NCBI RefSeq assembly: GCF_000499785.1
Contig: NZ_HG726020.1
Coordinates: forward strand, 124,001-188,000
DNA from: Bacteroides neonati
GTDB taxonomy: Bacteria > Bacteroidota > Bacteroidia > Bacteroidales > Bacteroidaceae
Reading direction: 5' to 3'
DNA length: 64,000 bases
The notes under the pieces are model-generated. The model searched no databases and was not told the origin of the DNA. It was given only the letters and a program-made list of their open reading frames with translations. Below are positions 16,606 through 26,327 of this stretch, piece after piece (within the stretch, counting starts at the first letter, position 1; every line of letters starts with the position of its first letter). A program made the position numbers and the translations under genes.

Positions 16606-17480
16606 TAGTTCATTTTTATTTTCTTCTCAAAATACTTTCTTAACGCATTCGCCAGCAGATTTATTATTAAAATAATAACAATAAGTACCAAGGCAGTGCC
16701 ATAGGCCAGCGGAAGTTGTGCTTCCATATCTACACCACTGGTCGAAATGACATACAGGTGATAGGGCAACGCCATACACTGATCGAGTATGCTGGTAGGC
16801 AACTGGGGCAGGAAGTAGGCGGCACAGGTAAACAGAATCGGTGCCGTTTCGCCGGATACACGCCCTAAAGCCAAAATTAATCCGGTTATTATATTAGGTA
16901 CTCCCATGGGAAGTATGACGTGCCAGATGGTTTGCAGTTTGGTAGCTCCCAGCGCACGGCTTCCTTCGCGAAGGGAATCGGGAATAGCCTTCAACGCCTC
17001 TTCGGTTGTTCTGATTACTAACGGTACACAAAGCAAACCCAAGGTGAGCGAGCCCGCCAGTATACTGTCGCCAAAGCCAAGATAGTTCACAAACAGAGCC
17101 ATACCGAACAAACCGAACACAATCGAAGGAATACCGCTCAGGTTGTTGGTCATGGTGCGGATAAAGCGTACCAACTTGCCTTTGGGGGCATACTCGTTCA
17201 TATAGATACCACTCATTACACCCACCGGGAAAGCAAAAACAGCACTACCTATCATCAAGTAAAAGGTACCGACGATGGCCGGCCAGATACCTCCTCCGGT
17301 CATTCCATCGGTGGGCTCGGAGGTGATAAAGTCCCAACTGATGGCTCCGGCACCTTTGTAAATGATAAAACCCAGAATAGAAAACAGGATAAGCACGATG
17401 CATAAGCTCATCAATCGGAAAAGACCAAAAGCAATGCTCTGCGAGCGATGTTTAGTTTTATAGTTACTTTTTATTTTCAT
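16605..17480 (-). CDS. pstA: Phosphate ABC transporter permease PstA
   Basis: A 291-residue inner-membrane permease with six predicted membrane segments and the EAA-like loop with [13 protein letters not shown]. The N-terminal block [14 protein letters not shown] is typical of PstA. It pairs with PstC to form the phosphate channel. It begins one base after pstC ends. Confidence 0.96.
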   Translation of the reverse strand: MKIKSNYKTKHRSQSIAFGLFRLMSLCIVLILFSILGFIIYKGAGAISWDFITSEPTDGMTGGGIWPAIVGTFYLMIGSAVFAFPVGVMSGIYMNEYAPKGKLVRFIRTMTNNLSGIPSIVFGLFGMALFVNYLGFGDSILAGSLTLGLLCVPLVIRTTEEALKAIPDSLREGSRALGATKLQTIWHVILPMGVPNIITGLILALGRVSGETAPILFTCAAYFLPQLPTSILDQCMALPYHLYVISTSGVDMEAQLPLAYGTALVLIVIILIINLLANALRKYFEKKIKMN

Positions 17481-17481
17481 A

Positions 17482-18678
17482 TTATTTGCTTCGCTTTACA
17501 CCCTTTGAAGAGATATATTCAACACTAAAGTTAATAATCAATGTGATAAAGAACAGCACCACACCCAATAGGAACAAAGCCTGATAGTGAGGGCCACCTG
17601 CAGGTGCTTCGCCCAACTCGGCAGCAATGGTAGCAGGAATGGTTCGCAACGGTTCAAGAATCGTAGTCGGTATCACGGCAGCATTGCCGGTTACCATCAA
17701 TACAGCCATCGTTTCGCCAATGGCTCTACCGATACCCAACACTACTCCCGAGGTAATACCCGAAATAGAGTAAGGGATCACCACCTTATAAATGGTTTGC
17801 CACTGCGAAGCACCCAATGCCAAACTGGCTTCACGCATGGCGCGAGGGCAATTGCGCATCGCATCTTCGGTTACGGTAATGATCGTAGGCAGTGCCATGA
17901 TGGCAAGTACCACACTTCCGGCCAATCCGCTTTCGCCTACCGGCAGGTCGAATACCTTTTGAATAAGCGGTACAATAACGATCAGACCAAAGAAACCATA
18001 CACGACCGAAGGGATGCCGCTCAGCAACTCAATCAATGGTTTGAGCCAGCTACGCACCCGGGGGTTAGCTACTTCGGACATATAGATAGAGACAGAAAGT
18101 CCGAAAGGAAGGGCAATCAAGATGGCAAATAAACTAACCCATAACGTACCGGTAATCAAGGGTAGAAAACCAAACAACGGTGCGGGTGTAGCTGTAGGGA
18201 ACCACTCGGCTCCGGCAAATACATCTTTCAAGGAGATAGTATTATCTTTAATAAGATGTACTTTATCGGGATGGGTAACAAACTTCTGTGGAATAAAGGC
18301 TACGATACCGGGTGTTTTCTCTATGAGCTCGGCTATCTTGGCTCCGGCATTTTCATAAGCCTCGCCCAACTCGGCTTCCGAGTAATAGTGAGTTAGATCT
18401 TCCAGACGAAATACCCGGATAGGAAGATCTTCGCCACCCAACTCCTTCCAGTTCGTGATCTCTTCGTCGAACACATTCTTTATCTGAAGCGGAGTTAACT
18501 GACTCACCTTGTTCTGCTGGTTCAGAGCCAGCACATACCCTTCTTCAATGATCTTACTGCTAAACAAGCCGAAGGCCTGAGAAAAAAGAAATACGATAAT
18601 CAGTACAATGGTAATACTTGTTACAAAACCGCTACAAGTAAGGATACCTTCAATTATTTTTTCAAGAACCTTCTTCAT
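17482..18678 (-). CDS. pstC: Phosphate ABC transporter permease PstC with periplasmic PstS-like insert
   Basis: About 398 residues, longer than the usual 300-320. The extra sequence lies between the first membrane segment (about residues 11-37) and the next (about 167). It contains LTPLQIKNVFDEEITNWKEL and GIVAFIPQKFV, which resemble the PstS segments LTRQQLEDIFRGKITNWKQV and GAIGYVGLAYV encoded by the divergent gene. A standard PstC core follows, with the permease loop REASLALGASQWQTIYKV. The ATG at 18678 is preferred; an upstream TTG at 18705 would add nine residues. The insert may help dock or sense the binding protein. Confidence 0.93.
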   Translation of the reverse strand: MKKVLEKIIEGILTCSGFVTSITIVLIIVFLFSQAFGLFSSKIIEEGYVLALNQQNKVSQLTPLQIKNVFDEEITNWKELGGEDLPIRVFRLEDLTHYYSEAELGEAYENAGAKIAELIEKTPGIVAFIPQKFVTHPDKVHLIKDNTISLKDVFAGAEWFPTATPAPLFGFLPLITGTLWVSLFAILIALPFGLSVSIYMSEVANPRVRSWLKPLIELLSGIPSVVYGFFGLIVIVPLIQKVFDLPVGESGLAGSVVLAIMALPTIITVTEDAMRNCPRAMREASLALGASQWQTIYKVVIPYSISGITSGVVLGIGRAIGETMAVLMVTGNAAVIPTTILEPLRTIPATIAAELGEAPAGGPHYQALFLLGVVLFFITLIINFSVEYISSKGVKRSK

Positions 18679-18740
18679 TTCTTTAAGGGTTGATTTTTGA
18701 TGCAAAGAAAGCCCGTCTTTGTTAAGATGATGTGAATGGA

Positions 18741-18762
18741 GTTTGAAGGAATTGTTTCAAAC
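18741..18762. promoter_or_regulatory. Inverted repeat in the pstC-pstS divergent region
   Basis: Arms GTTTGAA and TTCAAAC enclose eight bases. A second inverted repeat with the same geometry (AAACAGA, eight bases, TCTGTTT) lies at 18805-18826. Both are between the divergent start codons of pstC and pstS and suit binding of a dimeric regulator. Confidence 0.45.
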
Positions 18763-18804
18763 GTATTACATTTCAATGACAACAAAGGGAAGTGCTTACT
18801 TTGT

Positions 18805-18826
18805 AAACAGAATGTAATATCTGTTT
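18805..18826 (+). promoter_or_regulatory. Candidate Pho operator before pstS
   Basis: This inverted repeat (AAACAGA, eight bases, TCTGTTT) contains the 16-bp word AATGTAATATCTGTTT (18811-18826), which recurs exactly upstream of the two-component regulator gene at 37453-37468. TGTAA occurs at 18802 and 18813, eleven bases apart, the spacing of PhoB half-sites in proteobacteria. The role as a PhoB-like binding site is inferred. Confidence 0.5.
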
Positions 18827-18860
18827 GTTTACTTTGTGTGCATAAACTAATGATATCATA

Positions 18861-19673
18861 ATGAAAGCAAGAAACATCCTTTTTTTAGCCCTTCTGTTAG
18901 CAGCTGTTACGAGTCAGGCTCAACGCATCAAAGGAAGCGATACAGTGCTACCCATTGCTCAGCAAACAGCCGAGCGATTCATGAACCAACACCCCCAGGC
19001 TCGTGTTACGGTAACCGGCGGTGGTACAGGAGTAGGTATATCGGCACTGCTGGACAATACAACCGATATTGCCATGGCCTCGCGTCCCATCAAATTTAGT
19101 GAGAAGATGAAGGTAAAGGCCGCCAAACAAGAGGTGGATGAGGTTATTGTGGCCTATGATGCACTGGCGGTTGTGGTCAATCCGTCGAATCCGGTAAAGC
19201 AACTTACCCGTCAACAACTCGAAGACATCTTCCGTGGAAAAATCACCAACTGGAAACAAGTAGGAGGCGACGATCGCAAGATCGTTGTATACTCTCGCGA
19301 AACCTCTTCGGGAACTTACGAGTTCTTCAAAGAAAGTGCGCTTAAGAATAAGAACTACATGCCTCACAGTCTTTCGATGCCTGCCACAGGTGCCATCATT
19401 CAATCAGTGAGCCAAACCAAGGGGGCTATTGGCTATGTAGGACTTGCCTACGTATCGCCACGAGTAAAAACATTGGCTATTTCCTACGATGGCAAACACT
19501 ACGCCAGCCCTACTGTCGAAAATGCCACTAACAAAACCTACCCCATCGTTCGCCCACTGTACTATTATTACAATACAAAAAATAAAGCAGCCGTAACGCC
19601 TCTTCTTGACTTCATTCTATCTCCCGAGGGTCAGAATATCATAAAAAAGAGTGGATATATTCCCGTGAAATAA
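18861..19673 (+). CDS. pstS: Phosphate-binding protein PstS
   Basis: A 270-residue periplasmic protein with signal peptide MKARNILFLALLLAAVTSQA. The mature part begins with the phosphate-binding loop GSDTVLPIA and contains GGGTGVGISALL, DIAMASRPIK and SRETSSGTYEFF, all PstS ligand-contact blocks. It captures phosphate for the PstCAB transporter, encoded divergently 180 bases away. Confidence 0.95.
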   Translation: MKARNILFLALLLAAVTSQAQRIKGSDTVLPIAQQTAERFMNQHPQARVTVTGGGTGVGISALLDNTTDIAMASRPIKFSEKMKVKAAKQEVDEVIVAYDALAVVVNPSNPVKQLTRQQLEDIFRGKITNWKQVGGDDRKIVVYSRETSSGTYEFFKESALKNKNYMPHSLSMPATGAIIQSVSQTKGAIGYVGLAYVSPRVKTLAISYDGKHYASPTVENATNKTYPIVRPLYYYYNTKNKAAVTPLLDFILSPEGQNIIKKSGYIPVK

Positions 19674-19694
19674 GGTTATACAAAAAAAATGTCC

Positions 19695-19702
19695 TATTTT
19701 TG
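19695..19702 (+). promoter_or_regulatory. Promoter -7 element before glnS
   Basis: TATTTTTG fits TAnnTTTG and lies 29 bases before the glnS ATG, in the 58-base gap after pstS. No clear -33 TTTG is seen. It suggests glnS has its own start apart from pstS. Confidence 0.55.
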
Positions 19703-19731
19703 TAGCCTTAATCGAGTTAACATATACCGTT

Positions 19732-21465
19732 ATGACAGATATTAGAAACGAAGAAGCAGGAGAAAAGAAAAGCCTAAACTTTATTGAGCAGGCGCTTGAG
19801 AATGATTTAAAAGAGGGTAAAAATGGAGGAAGGGTGCAAACACGCTTTCCGCCCGAGCCAAACGGCTATCTTCATATCGGTCATGCAAAGGCTATTTGCC
19901 TTGACTTCGGAATGGCAACCAAGTACGGCGGTGTATGCAACCTCCGTTTCGACGATACAAACCCCATTAAAGAAGACATGGAATATGTCGAAGCTATCAA
20001 GGAAGACATCCAGTGGCTGGGCTTTCAATGGGGCAATATCTATTATGCTTCAGACTATTTCCAGCAATTGTGGGACTTTGCCACCTACCTCATCAAACAA
20101 GGAAAGGCTTATATAGATGAACAAAGTGCTGAGGAAATTGCCCGCCAAAAAGGTACTCCTACCCAACCGGGTATCGAGAGTCCTTATCGCAACCGTCCCA
20201 TCGAAGAGAGTTTGGCTCTATTCGAGAAGATGAACAGCGACGAAGGTGTAGAAGGTTCAATGGTACTTCGTGCCAAAATCGATATGGCCAACCCTAACAT
20301 GCACCTACGCGACCCGTTGATGTATCGCATCCTGCATGTAGCCCATCACCGTACCGGTACACAATGGAAAGCATACCCCATGTATGACTTCGCCCACGGG
20401 CAAAGTGACTATTTTGAGGGGGTAACACACTCTTGGTGTACGCTCGAATTTGTAGTACATCGCCCTCTTTACGATCTCTTTATCGATTGGTTGAAAGAGG
20501 GTAAAGACCTGAACGATAATCGCCCACGCCAAACAGAGTTCAACAAATTGAACCTCAGCTATACCTTAATGAGCAAGCGTAACCTGCTCACTTTAGTCAA
20601 AGAAGGCATGGTAGACGGGTGGGATGATCCTCGTATGCCCACTATCTGCGGTTTCCGCCGTCGTGGTTACTCACCCGAATCAATCCGTAACTTCATTGAC
20701 AAAATCGGTTATACCACTTACGATGCACTCAACGAATTTGCATTGCTCGAAAGTGCCGTTCGCGAAGATTTGAATGCACGTGCTACTCGCGTATCGGCTG
20801 TGGTGAATCCGGTGAAACTGGTTATTACCAACTATCCCGAAGGACAGGTTGAAGAGCTTGAAGCCATTAACAACCCCGAAGATCCGAGTGCAGGTAGTCA
20901 CATCATCGAGTTCGGCCGTGAACTGTGGATGGAACGCGAAGACTTCATGGAAGATGCTCCGAAGAAATATTTCCGAATGACTCCCGGTCAGGAAGTACGT
21001 TTGAAGAATGCTTATATCGTAAAATGCACAGGCTGTACAAAAGATGAAGCCACCGGCGAAATAACCGAAGTACAATGCGAATACTTCCCCGACACGAAGA
21101 GTGGCATGCCCGAAGCAAACCGCAAAGTGAAAGGCACCCTGCATTGGGTAAGCTGTAATCACTGTTTGCCGGCCGAGGTTCGTTTGTATGATCGTCTTTG
21201 GAAAGTAGAAAACCCACGCGACGAAATGGCTGCTATTCGTGAAGCTCGTAACTGCTCGCCCGAAGAGGCCATGCGCGAAATGATCAATCCCGATTCGCTT
21301 CATGTACTGACCCATTGCTACATCGAAAAGTACGCAGCTACCCTGCCGGCTCTTTCGTATTTGCAATTCCAGCGCATCGGCTATTTCAATATCGACAAAG
21401 AGTCGACCGACGGTAAGCTCATTTTCAATCGCACCGTAGGATTGAAAGACGGATTTAAAAAGTAA
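19732..21465 (+). CDS. glnS: Glutaminyl-tRNA synthetase
   Basis: A 577-residue class I aminoacyl-tRNA synthetase that charges tRNA-Gln directly. The HIGH motif is PNGYLHIGHAKAI, the KMSKS-like motif is LMSKRNL, and RFDDTNP and YDFAHG are conserved GlnRS blocks. The C-terminal half has the two beta-barrels for anticodon recognition. Length is normal for bacterial GlnRS. It is followed 17 bases later by the TPR gene, so the two may be co-transcribed. Confidence 0.97.
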   Translation: MTDIRNEEAGEKKSLNFIEQALENDLKEGKNGGRVQTRFPPEPNGYLHIGHAKAICLDFGMATKYGGVCNLRFDDTNPIKEDMEYVEAIKEDIQWLGFQWGNIYYASDYFQQLWDFATYLIKQGKAYIDEQSAEEIARQKGTPTQPGIESPYRNRPIEESLALFEKMNSDEGVEGSMVLRAKIDMANPNMHLRDPLMYRILHVAHHRTGTQWKAYPMYDFAHGQSDYFEGVTHSWCTLEFVVHRPLYDLFIDWLKEGKDLNDNRPRQTEFNKLNLSYTLMSKRNLLTLVKEGMVDGWDDPRMPTICGFRRRGYSPESIRNFIDKIGYTTYDALNEFALLESAVREDLNARATRVSAVVNPVKLVITNYPEGQVEELEAINNPEDPSAGSHIIEFGRELWMEREDFMEDAPKKYFRMTPGQEVRLKNAYIVKCTGCTKDEATGEITEVQCEYFPDTKSGMPEANRKVKGTLHWVSCNHCLPAEVRLYDRLWKVENPRDEMAAIREARNCSPEEAMREMINPDSLHVLTHCYIEKYAATLPALSYLQFQRIGYFNIDKESTDGKLIFNRTVGLKDGFKK

Positions 21466-21482
21466 TACAAAATAGTAATTAT

Positions 21483-22946
21483 ATGGCACGCAAAAACTCA
21501 CTACCCGGTAAAGACGCCGAACTTAGCAAGCTCATTGCTCAATACGAAGCAATGAAGGCAGAGGAAAAGAGCACTTACATGGATGGTGATCAATTGGCCG
21601 ACATTGCCGATCGCTATGCCATAGAACAGCGCTTTCAAGAAGCACAAGAGGTTATCAATTATGGGCTTAGCCTGCATCCTAACAATACTGATTTGCTTAT
21701 TGAGCAGGCTTATCTCTACCTCGACACACAAAAGATTCAGGAAGCCAGTGAACTAACAGACAGCATTGCCGAAACCTACGCCAGCGAAGTAAAAATATTA
21801 AAAGCCGAGATATTACTGAACCAAGGTAAATTAGACGCTGCCGAGCTTTTACTCGCTACACTGGAAGATCAGGACGATCTCGACACTATCATTGAGGTAT
21901 CCTATCTTTATATTGACATGGGCTATTCGGAGAAGGCTTTGCCTTGGTTAACCAAAGGATTGCCTAAATACAGCGAAGAGGAGGACTTCCTTGCCGCATG
22001 TGCCGATTGTTATTTTGCCGAAAATCAATTTGAAAAAGCCGAGTTTTTCTATAACAAATTAATCGACTTATGCCCTTTTCATGCCCCCTATTGGCTGGGA
22101 TTGGCAAAGAGTTACTTTGCCGAACAGAATTTCGCTAAAACACTGGAGGCAGTTGATTTTGCTTTGGCAGCCGATGAGCATTTTGGTGAGGCGCACTTGA
22201 TGAGGGCGCACTGTTTGTTTCATCTTGACAATGAGGCCGAAGCAGTTGCAGCGTACGAGAAAGCACTTGAATACAAATCATTATCGCCCGCTTTTGCCTA
22301 TATGTTTATCGGCCTTGTGTATAGTGATGGTAATAATGACGAAAAAGCGATCGAATATTTCAGCCGCTCGATATCCGAATTGACCAAAGACGGTGAGGTA
22401 GACTCTCCGATACTACCCGATCTTTATTGCAATCAGGCACTCTGTCTTTCCAAACAAGGAAAATACGAAGAGGCTCATAAATTCTGCGAAGAAGCAAAAG
22501 CATGTTTCCCAGACGATTGCGAACCGTATTTAATCAACGGACGTATCTATATGGCCGAGGGTAAAGACATAAAAGCGAAAGAACAATGGGAGCTAGCTCT
22601 CACCTATATGCCAGATCCCGAAACCTGGCATCAAATAGGTACTTACTATCTCGAATATAATATGCTGGAGAATGCCCGTTTCTGCCTCGAAGAAGCACTC
22701 AAAATAAACCCTGAAATGGAGGGAATCAATGAAGAGCTGGCTTCGATATGTATCATGCTGAAAGATCATAAAGCATTTTATAAGTACAACCAACTGTCGA
22801 AACATCCGATCAACTTTGATACCTTATGCGAGAGTTTAGCAGACAAAGGGCCTAGCCAGCTACTCGACGAACTACAAAATTTTCTCAAAGAGATAAAAGA
22901 GGATGATTCCGCAAAAACAGATACAAACGATCAAAAAGAGTCATAA
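21483..22946 (+). CDS. Tetratricopeptide repeat protein
   Basis: A 487-residue acidic, soluble protein built of about ten helical-pair repeats, with TPR signatures such as AEFFYNKLIDLCPFHAPYWL, AVAAYEKALEYKSLSPAFAY and KAKEQWELALTYMPDPETW. No signal peptide or catalytic domain is seen. TPR arrays are protein-binding scaffolds. It sits between glnS and a dedA gene on the same strand in many Bacteroidales, but the partner is unknown. Confidence 0.85.
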   Translation: MARKNSLPGKDAELSKLIAQYEAMKAEEKSTYMDGDQLADIADRYAIEQRFQEAQEVINYGLSLHPNNTDLLIEQAYLYLDTQKIQEASELTDSIAETYASEVKILKAEILLNQGKLDAAELLLATLEDQDDLDTIIEVSYLYIDMGYSEKALPWLTKGLPKYSEEEDFLAACADCYFAENQFEKAEFFYNKLIDLCPFHAPYWLGLAKSYFAEQNFAKTLEAVDFALAADEHFGEAHLMRAHCLFHLDNEAEAVAAYEKALEYKSLSPAFAYMFIGLVYSDGNNDEKAIEYFSRSISELTKDGEVDSPILPDLYCNQALCLSKQGKYEEAHKFCEEAKACFPDDCEPYLINGRIYMAEGKDIKAKEQWELALTYMPDPETWHQIGTYYLEYNMLENARFCLEEALKINPEMEGINEELASICIMLKDHKAFYKYNQLSKHPINFDTLCESLADKGPSQLLDELQNFLKEIKEDDSAKTDTNDQKES

Positions 22947-22973
22947 TAAAAACAACCGGAATTAAAATAACAC

Positions 22974-23615
22974 ATGGAATCTGTAGCCTTTATCCAATGG
23001 TGTCTCGATCACCTCAATTATTGGACCATCACCCTGTTAATGACCATCGAGAGTTCGTTTATCCCCTTCCCTTCCGAAGTGGTTATCCCTCCGGCAGCCT
23101 ATAAAGCTGCGGTAGGAAATGAGTTGAACATTTACCTGGTTGTATTCTTTGCAACGCTCGGTGCCAATATCGGAGCCCTTATCAATTACTATTTGGCATA
23201 TTGGTTGGGGCGCCCCATCGTGTACAAGTTTGCCAATAGCCGTTTCGGACATATGTGCCTGATCGACGAAGCTAAAGTACAGCATGCCGAAGATTATTTT
23301 GATAAGAACGGCGCACTCTCTACCTTTATCGGTCGACTGATTCCGGCAGTACGCCAGCTCATATCCATCCCTGCCGGACTGGCACGAATGAAACTGTCTA
23401 CCTTTTTAATATACACAACGATTGGAGCCGGATTGTGGAATGCCATTCTTGCAGCCATCGGATACTATCTTTCGACAGTACCGGGTATCGAAAGCGAAGA
23501 ACAATTATTGGCCAAGGTAACCGAATACAGTCACGAATTAGGCTACTTCTTCATTGCGGTTGGAGTGTTTATTGTAGGATTCCTTGTCTATAAAGGAATG
23601 AAAAAGAAAAAATAA
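22974..23615 (+). CDS. DedA family inner-membrane protein
   Basis: A 213-residue protein with several membrane segments. The conserved DedA core is present: ESSFIPFPSEVVIPPAAY near the N-terminus and FIGRLIPAVRQLISIPAGLARM in the middle, with the functional arginines. DedA proteins help recycle the undecaprenyl-phosphate lipid carrier or flip phospholipids. It ends before a strong hairpin terminator shared with tpx. Confidence 0.92.
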   Translation: MESVAFIQWCLDHLNYWTITLLMTIESSFIPFPSEVVIPPAAYKAAVGNELNIYLVVFFATLGANIGALINYYLAYWLGRPIVYKFANSRFGHMCLIDEAKVQHAEDYFDKNGALSTFIGRLIPAVRQLISIPAGLARMKLSTFLIYTTIGAGLWNAILAAIGYYLSTVPGIESEEQLLAKVTEYSHELGYFFIAVGVFIVGFLVYKGMKKKK

Positions 23616-23637
23616 TACCTGATATTACGGATAATAG

Positions 23638-23676
23638 AAAAGGCTACTCCTCGACATGAGAAGTAGCCTTCTTTTC
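23638..23676. terminator. Bidirectional terminator between dedA and tpx
   Basis: Arms AAGGCTACT and AGTAGCCTT (9 bp, extendable) enclose a 12-base loop and are followed by CTTTTCATTT. The convergent genes dedA and tpx end on each side. Confidence 0.85.
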
Positions 23677-23692
23677 ATTTATGCAGGTATAT

Positions 23693-24196
23693 TTACTTTT
23701 TAGCAGCCTCTATTGCTTTTTCGTACGCAGGTTCTTGCGTAATCTCGGGAACAAGCTCTGTATAAGATACCTTGCCCTCTTTATCAATAACCACTACTGC
23801 GCGTGCCAACAAACCCATCAAAGGTCCATCACCCATCAGTACGCCATAACTCTTATCAAAATCAGAATGACGGAAATCAGAGAGTGCCACTACATTCTCT
23901 ATCCCTTCTGTGCTACAGAATCGTCCTTGTGCAAAAGGCAGATCTTTAGAGATAGCCAATACGACTGTATCGGGCAATCCGGCAGCTAACTGATTAAACT
24001 TACGTACCGAAGTTGCACAAACTCCCGTATCCATGCTTGGGAAAATATTGAGTATAACGCGCTTGCCTTTCAAATCAGCTAATGAAAGAGAAGATAAATC
24101 ACTTTTTACCAATTCGAAGTTAGGAGCCAATTTACCTACTTGTATAAACTCTCCGACCAGTTTTACCGGATGTCCTTTAAAATTTGTTGTAGCCAT
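23693..24196 (-). CDS. tpx: Thiol peroxidase Tpx
   Basis: A 167-residue peroxiredoxin-fold enzyme that reduces peroxides with thioredoxin. The peroxidatic cysteine is in PSMDTGVCATSVRKFN and the resolving cysteine is in AQGRFCSTEG. The opening FKGHPVKLVGEFIQVGKLAPNF is typical of Tpx. It is transcribed alone, leftwards. Confidence 0.95.
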   Translation of the reverse strand: MATTNFKGHPVKLVGEFIQVGKLAPNFELVKSDLSSLSLADLKGKRVILNIFPSMDTGVCATSVRKFNQLAAGLPDTVVLAISKDLPFAQGRFCSTEGIENVVALSDFRHSDFDKSYGVLMGDGPLMGLLARAVVVIDKEGKVSYTELVPEITQEPAYEKAIEAAKK

Positions 24197-24378
24197 ATTC
24201 TTTTACATTTGTTTGTTTAATAATCAACGTGATTATCCCATATAAACAAACAGACCGATCGTTTGGTTCATACGCTTATGAATAATGGAAACTTTAGTTA
24301 ATTTTTTAAACTCTTTATAAATATCGATTGTTACTTGCACTATCAACTACATAGTATTAATCAATAAATAACTCTCAA

Positions 24379-24942
24379 ATGAAAACAGTATTTGATGAAT
24401 TAAACCAATCGATCAAGAATTGGTGGATGTCACTTCTTCTAGGTATTTTGTATATCGGCGTTGCTATTGCTTTAATGTTCTCTCCGCTGGGAAGCTACAT
24501 TGCACTCAGCATTATTTTCAGTATCTCAATGTTACTAAGCGGTATCGTAGAAATCGCCTTTGCCTTTAGCAACAGAAAGCGGGTATCGAGCTGGGGATGG
24601 TATCTGGCAGGTGGCATCATCGATCTCATTCTGGGCATTTACCTCATCACCTATCCAATGGTTAGTATGGAGGTTATTCCGTTTATCATTGCCTTCTGGC
24701 TAATGTTCCGCGGTTTTTCCGGTACGGGGTACGCAATGGATTTAAAGCGGTACGGTTCTCGCACCTGGGGATGGTATATGACCTTCGGCATACTTGCCAT
24801 TCTCTGTTCATTACTTATCCTTTGGCAACCTGCCGTAGGAGCTCTTTATGCCGTTTACATGATTTCATTCACCTTCTTAATCATTGGATTTTTCCGCGTG
24901 ATGGTTTCTTTCGAATTGAAAACATTGCATAAGAAAAAATAG
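24379..24942 (+). CDS. HdeD/DUF308 family membrane protein
   Basis: A 187-residue integral membrane protein with six predicted membrane segments arranged as repeated hairpins. Repeated blocks WGWYLAGGIIDLILGIYLI and WGWYMTFGILAILCSLLIL are the DUF308 signature. HdeD-like proteins are linked to acid or envelope stress; the exact role is unknown. A large hairpin follows the gene. Confidence 0.88.
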   Translation: MKTVFDELNQSIKNWWMSLLLGILYIGVAIALMFSPLGSYIALSIIFSISMLLSGIVEIAFAFSNRKRVSSWGWYLAGGIIDLILGIYLITYPMVSMEVIPFIIAFWLMFRGFSGTGYAMDLKRYGSRTWGWYMTFGILAILCSLLILWQPAVGALYAVYMISFTFLIIGFFRVMVSFELKTLHKKK

Positions 24943-24964
24943 AAAAAACGTTTTTCAGATATTT

Positions 24965-25003
24965 CACTGTGAGGGGGTACCAAAATGAGACACCCTCACA
25001 GTG
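24965..25003 (+). terminator. Large hairpin after the DUF308 gene
   Basis: Perfect 11-bp arms CACTGTGAGGG and CCCTCACAGTG enclose a 17-base loop. No T-tract follows on the plus strand, so it may be a weak terminator or a transcript-stabilising structure. Confidence 0.55.
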
Positions 25004-25115
25004 TATAAACTAACCGAATATGATGATTATTTTGATAAAACGTTTTTAATACAACAAAATGTAACAAGAACTTAGATTATTTACAACTCAATATGGTTAT
25101 TGAGAAATTAACACG

Positions 25116-25123
25116 TACATTTG
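25116..25123 (+). promoter_or_regulatory. Promoter -7 element before the glycosyltransferase
   Basis: TACATTTG matches TAnnTTTG exactly and lies 34 bases before the preferred ATG at 25150. The -33 region (GTTATTG) is only partly conserved. Confidence 0.55.
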
Positions 25124-25149
25124 CATGATTAAAAATGAGATCAAAATCA

Positions 25150-26322
25150 ATGGAAACATTTACATTCAATACGACCGAAATTATACTGCTAACAGGCTTA
25201 AGTGCTCTGTGCGTTATTCAACTCATCTACTACTTCGGGCTCTACAATCGAATACATAGACGGAACATCGCCTGCAAAAAAGGAGAAGTTCACTTTAGCA
25301 ATGAACTGCTTCCGCTGTCCGTTATTATCTGTGCGCGAAATGAATCGGAAAACCTACGCCGCTACTTGCCTTCCATTCTGGAACAGGATTATCCCAATTT
25401 TGAGGTCATTGTCATCAATGACGGGTCCACAGACGAGAGCACTGAAGTATTATCGGCTTTCGAAGAGAAATACCCCCACTTATACCATAGCTTTACACCC
25501 GAGAGTGCTCGGTATATCAGCCGGAAGAAACTTGCATTGACCCTTGGCATCAAGGCAAGCAAGCATGATTGGTTGGTATTTACCGAAGCTAACTGCCAAC
25601 CGGAAAGCGACCAATGGCTGCGATTGATGGCACGGAACTTTACCCCGCACACCGAAATTGTGTTGGGATACAACGGATATGAACGCGGCAAAGGATGGAA
25701 GCATAGATATATTTCATTTGATTCTCTGTTTAATTCACTGCGCTATCTGGGACTGGCATTGGCAGGCAATCCTTATATGGGTATCGGGCGCAATCTGGCT
25801 TACCGAAAAGAATTGTTCTTTGCTAAAAAGGGGTACTCGACACACTTGAATTTACAACGTGGAGAGGACGATTTGTTCGTAAACCAAATAGCTAATACAA
25901 ACAATACACGAGTAGAGACTGATGCTAACTCGGTTGTTCGTATGCGAGCTATCGAGCGACACAAGGATTGGAAAGAAGAGAAAATCAGTTACCTAGCCAC
26001 ATCGAGCTATTTTCGCGGTATGCAACGCTATCTGCTTGGATTTGAAACAGTATCGAGATTGTTGTTCTACGCAACCTTCCTGACAACGATGGTGTTCATC
26101 TTACTTCATCCTCATTATTTAGTAATGGGTATCGCTCTCTTCCTGTTTTTGATTCGTTATATGGTACAAGCCATTGTGGTAAATAAAACAGCTACAGATA
26201 TGAGAGATAATCGTCATTATTACCTCACGCTACCACTCTTCGACCTCTTACAGCCTCTGAAGTCCCTCCAACTGAGATTGTACAGACTGTATCGTGGCAA
26301 AGGTGACTTTATGAGAAGATAA
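25150..26322 (+). CDS. Membrane-anchored family 2 glycosyltransferase
   Basis: About 390 residues. An N-terminal membrane helix (about residues 6-26) is followed by a GT-A catalytic domain with LSVIICARNESENLRRYLP, a D-x-D-like VINDGSTDES, and QRGEDDLFVNQIA with the ED-D motif near the acceptor site. Two C-terminal membrane segments (about 295-345) follow. It would transfer a sugar at the cytoplasmic membrane face, perhaps for a surface glycan. The ATG at 25150 leaves a plausible leader after the promoter; an ATG at 25135 is also possible. Confidence 0.85.
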   Translation: METFTFNTTEIILLTGLSALCVIQLIYYFGLYNRIHRRNIACKKGEVHFSNELLPLSVIICARNESENLRRYLPSILEQDYPNFEVIVINDGSTDESTEVLSAFEEKYPHLYHSFTPESARYISRKKLALTLGIKASKHDWLVFTEANCQPESDQWLRLMARNFTPHTEIVLGYNGYERGKGWKHRYISFDSLFNSLRYLGLALAGNPYMGIGRNLAYRKELFFAKKGYSTHLNLQRGEDDLFVNQIANTNNTRVETDANSVVRMRAIERHKDWKEEKISYLATSSYFRGMQRYLLGFETVSRLLFYATFLTTMVFILLHPHYLVMGIALFLFLIRYMVQAIVVNKTATDMRDNRHYYLTLPLFDLLQPLKSLQLRLYRLYRGKGDFMRR

Positions 26323-26327
26323 GCACG

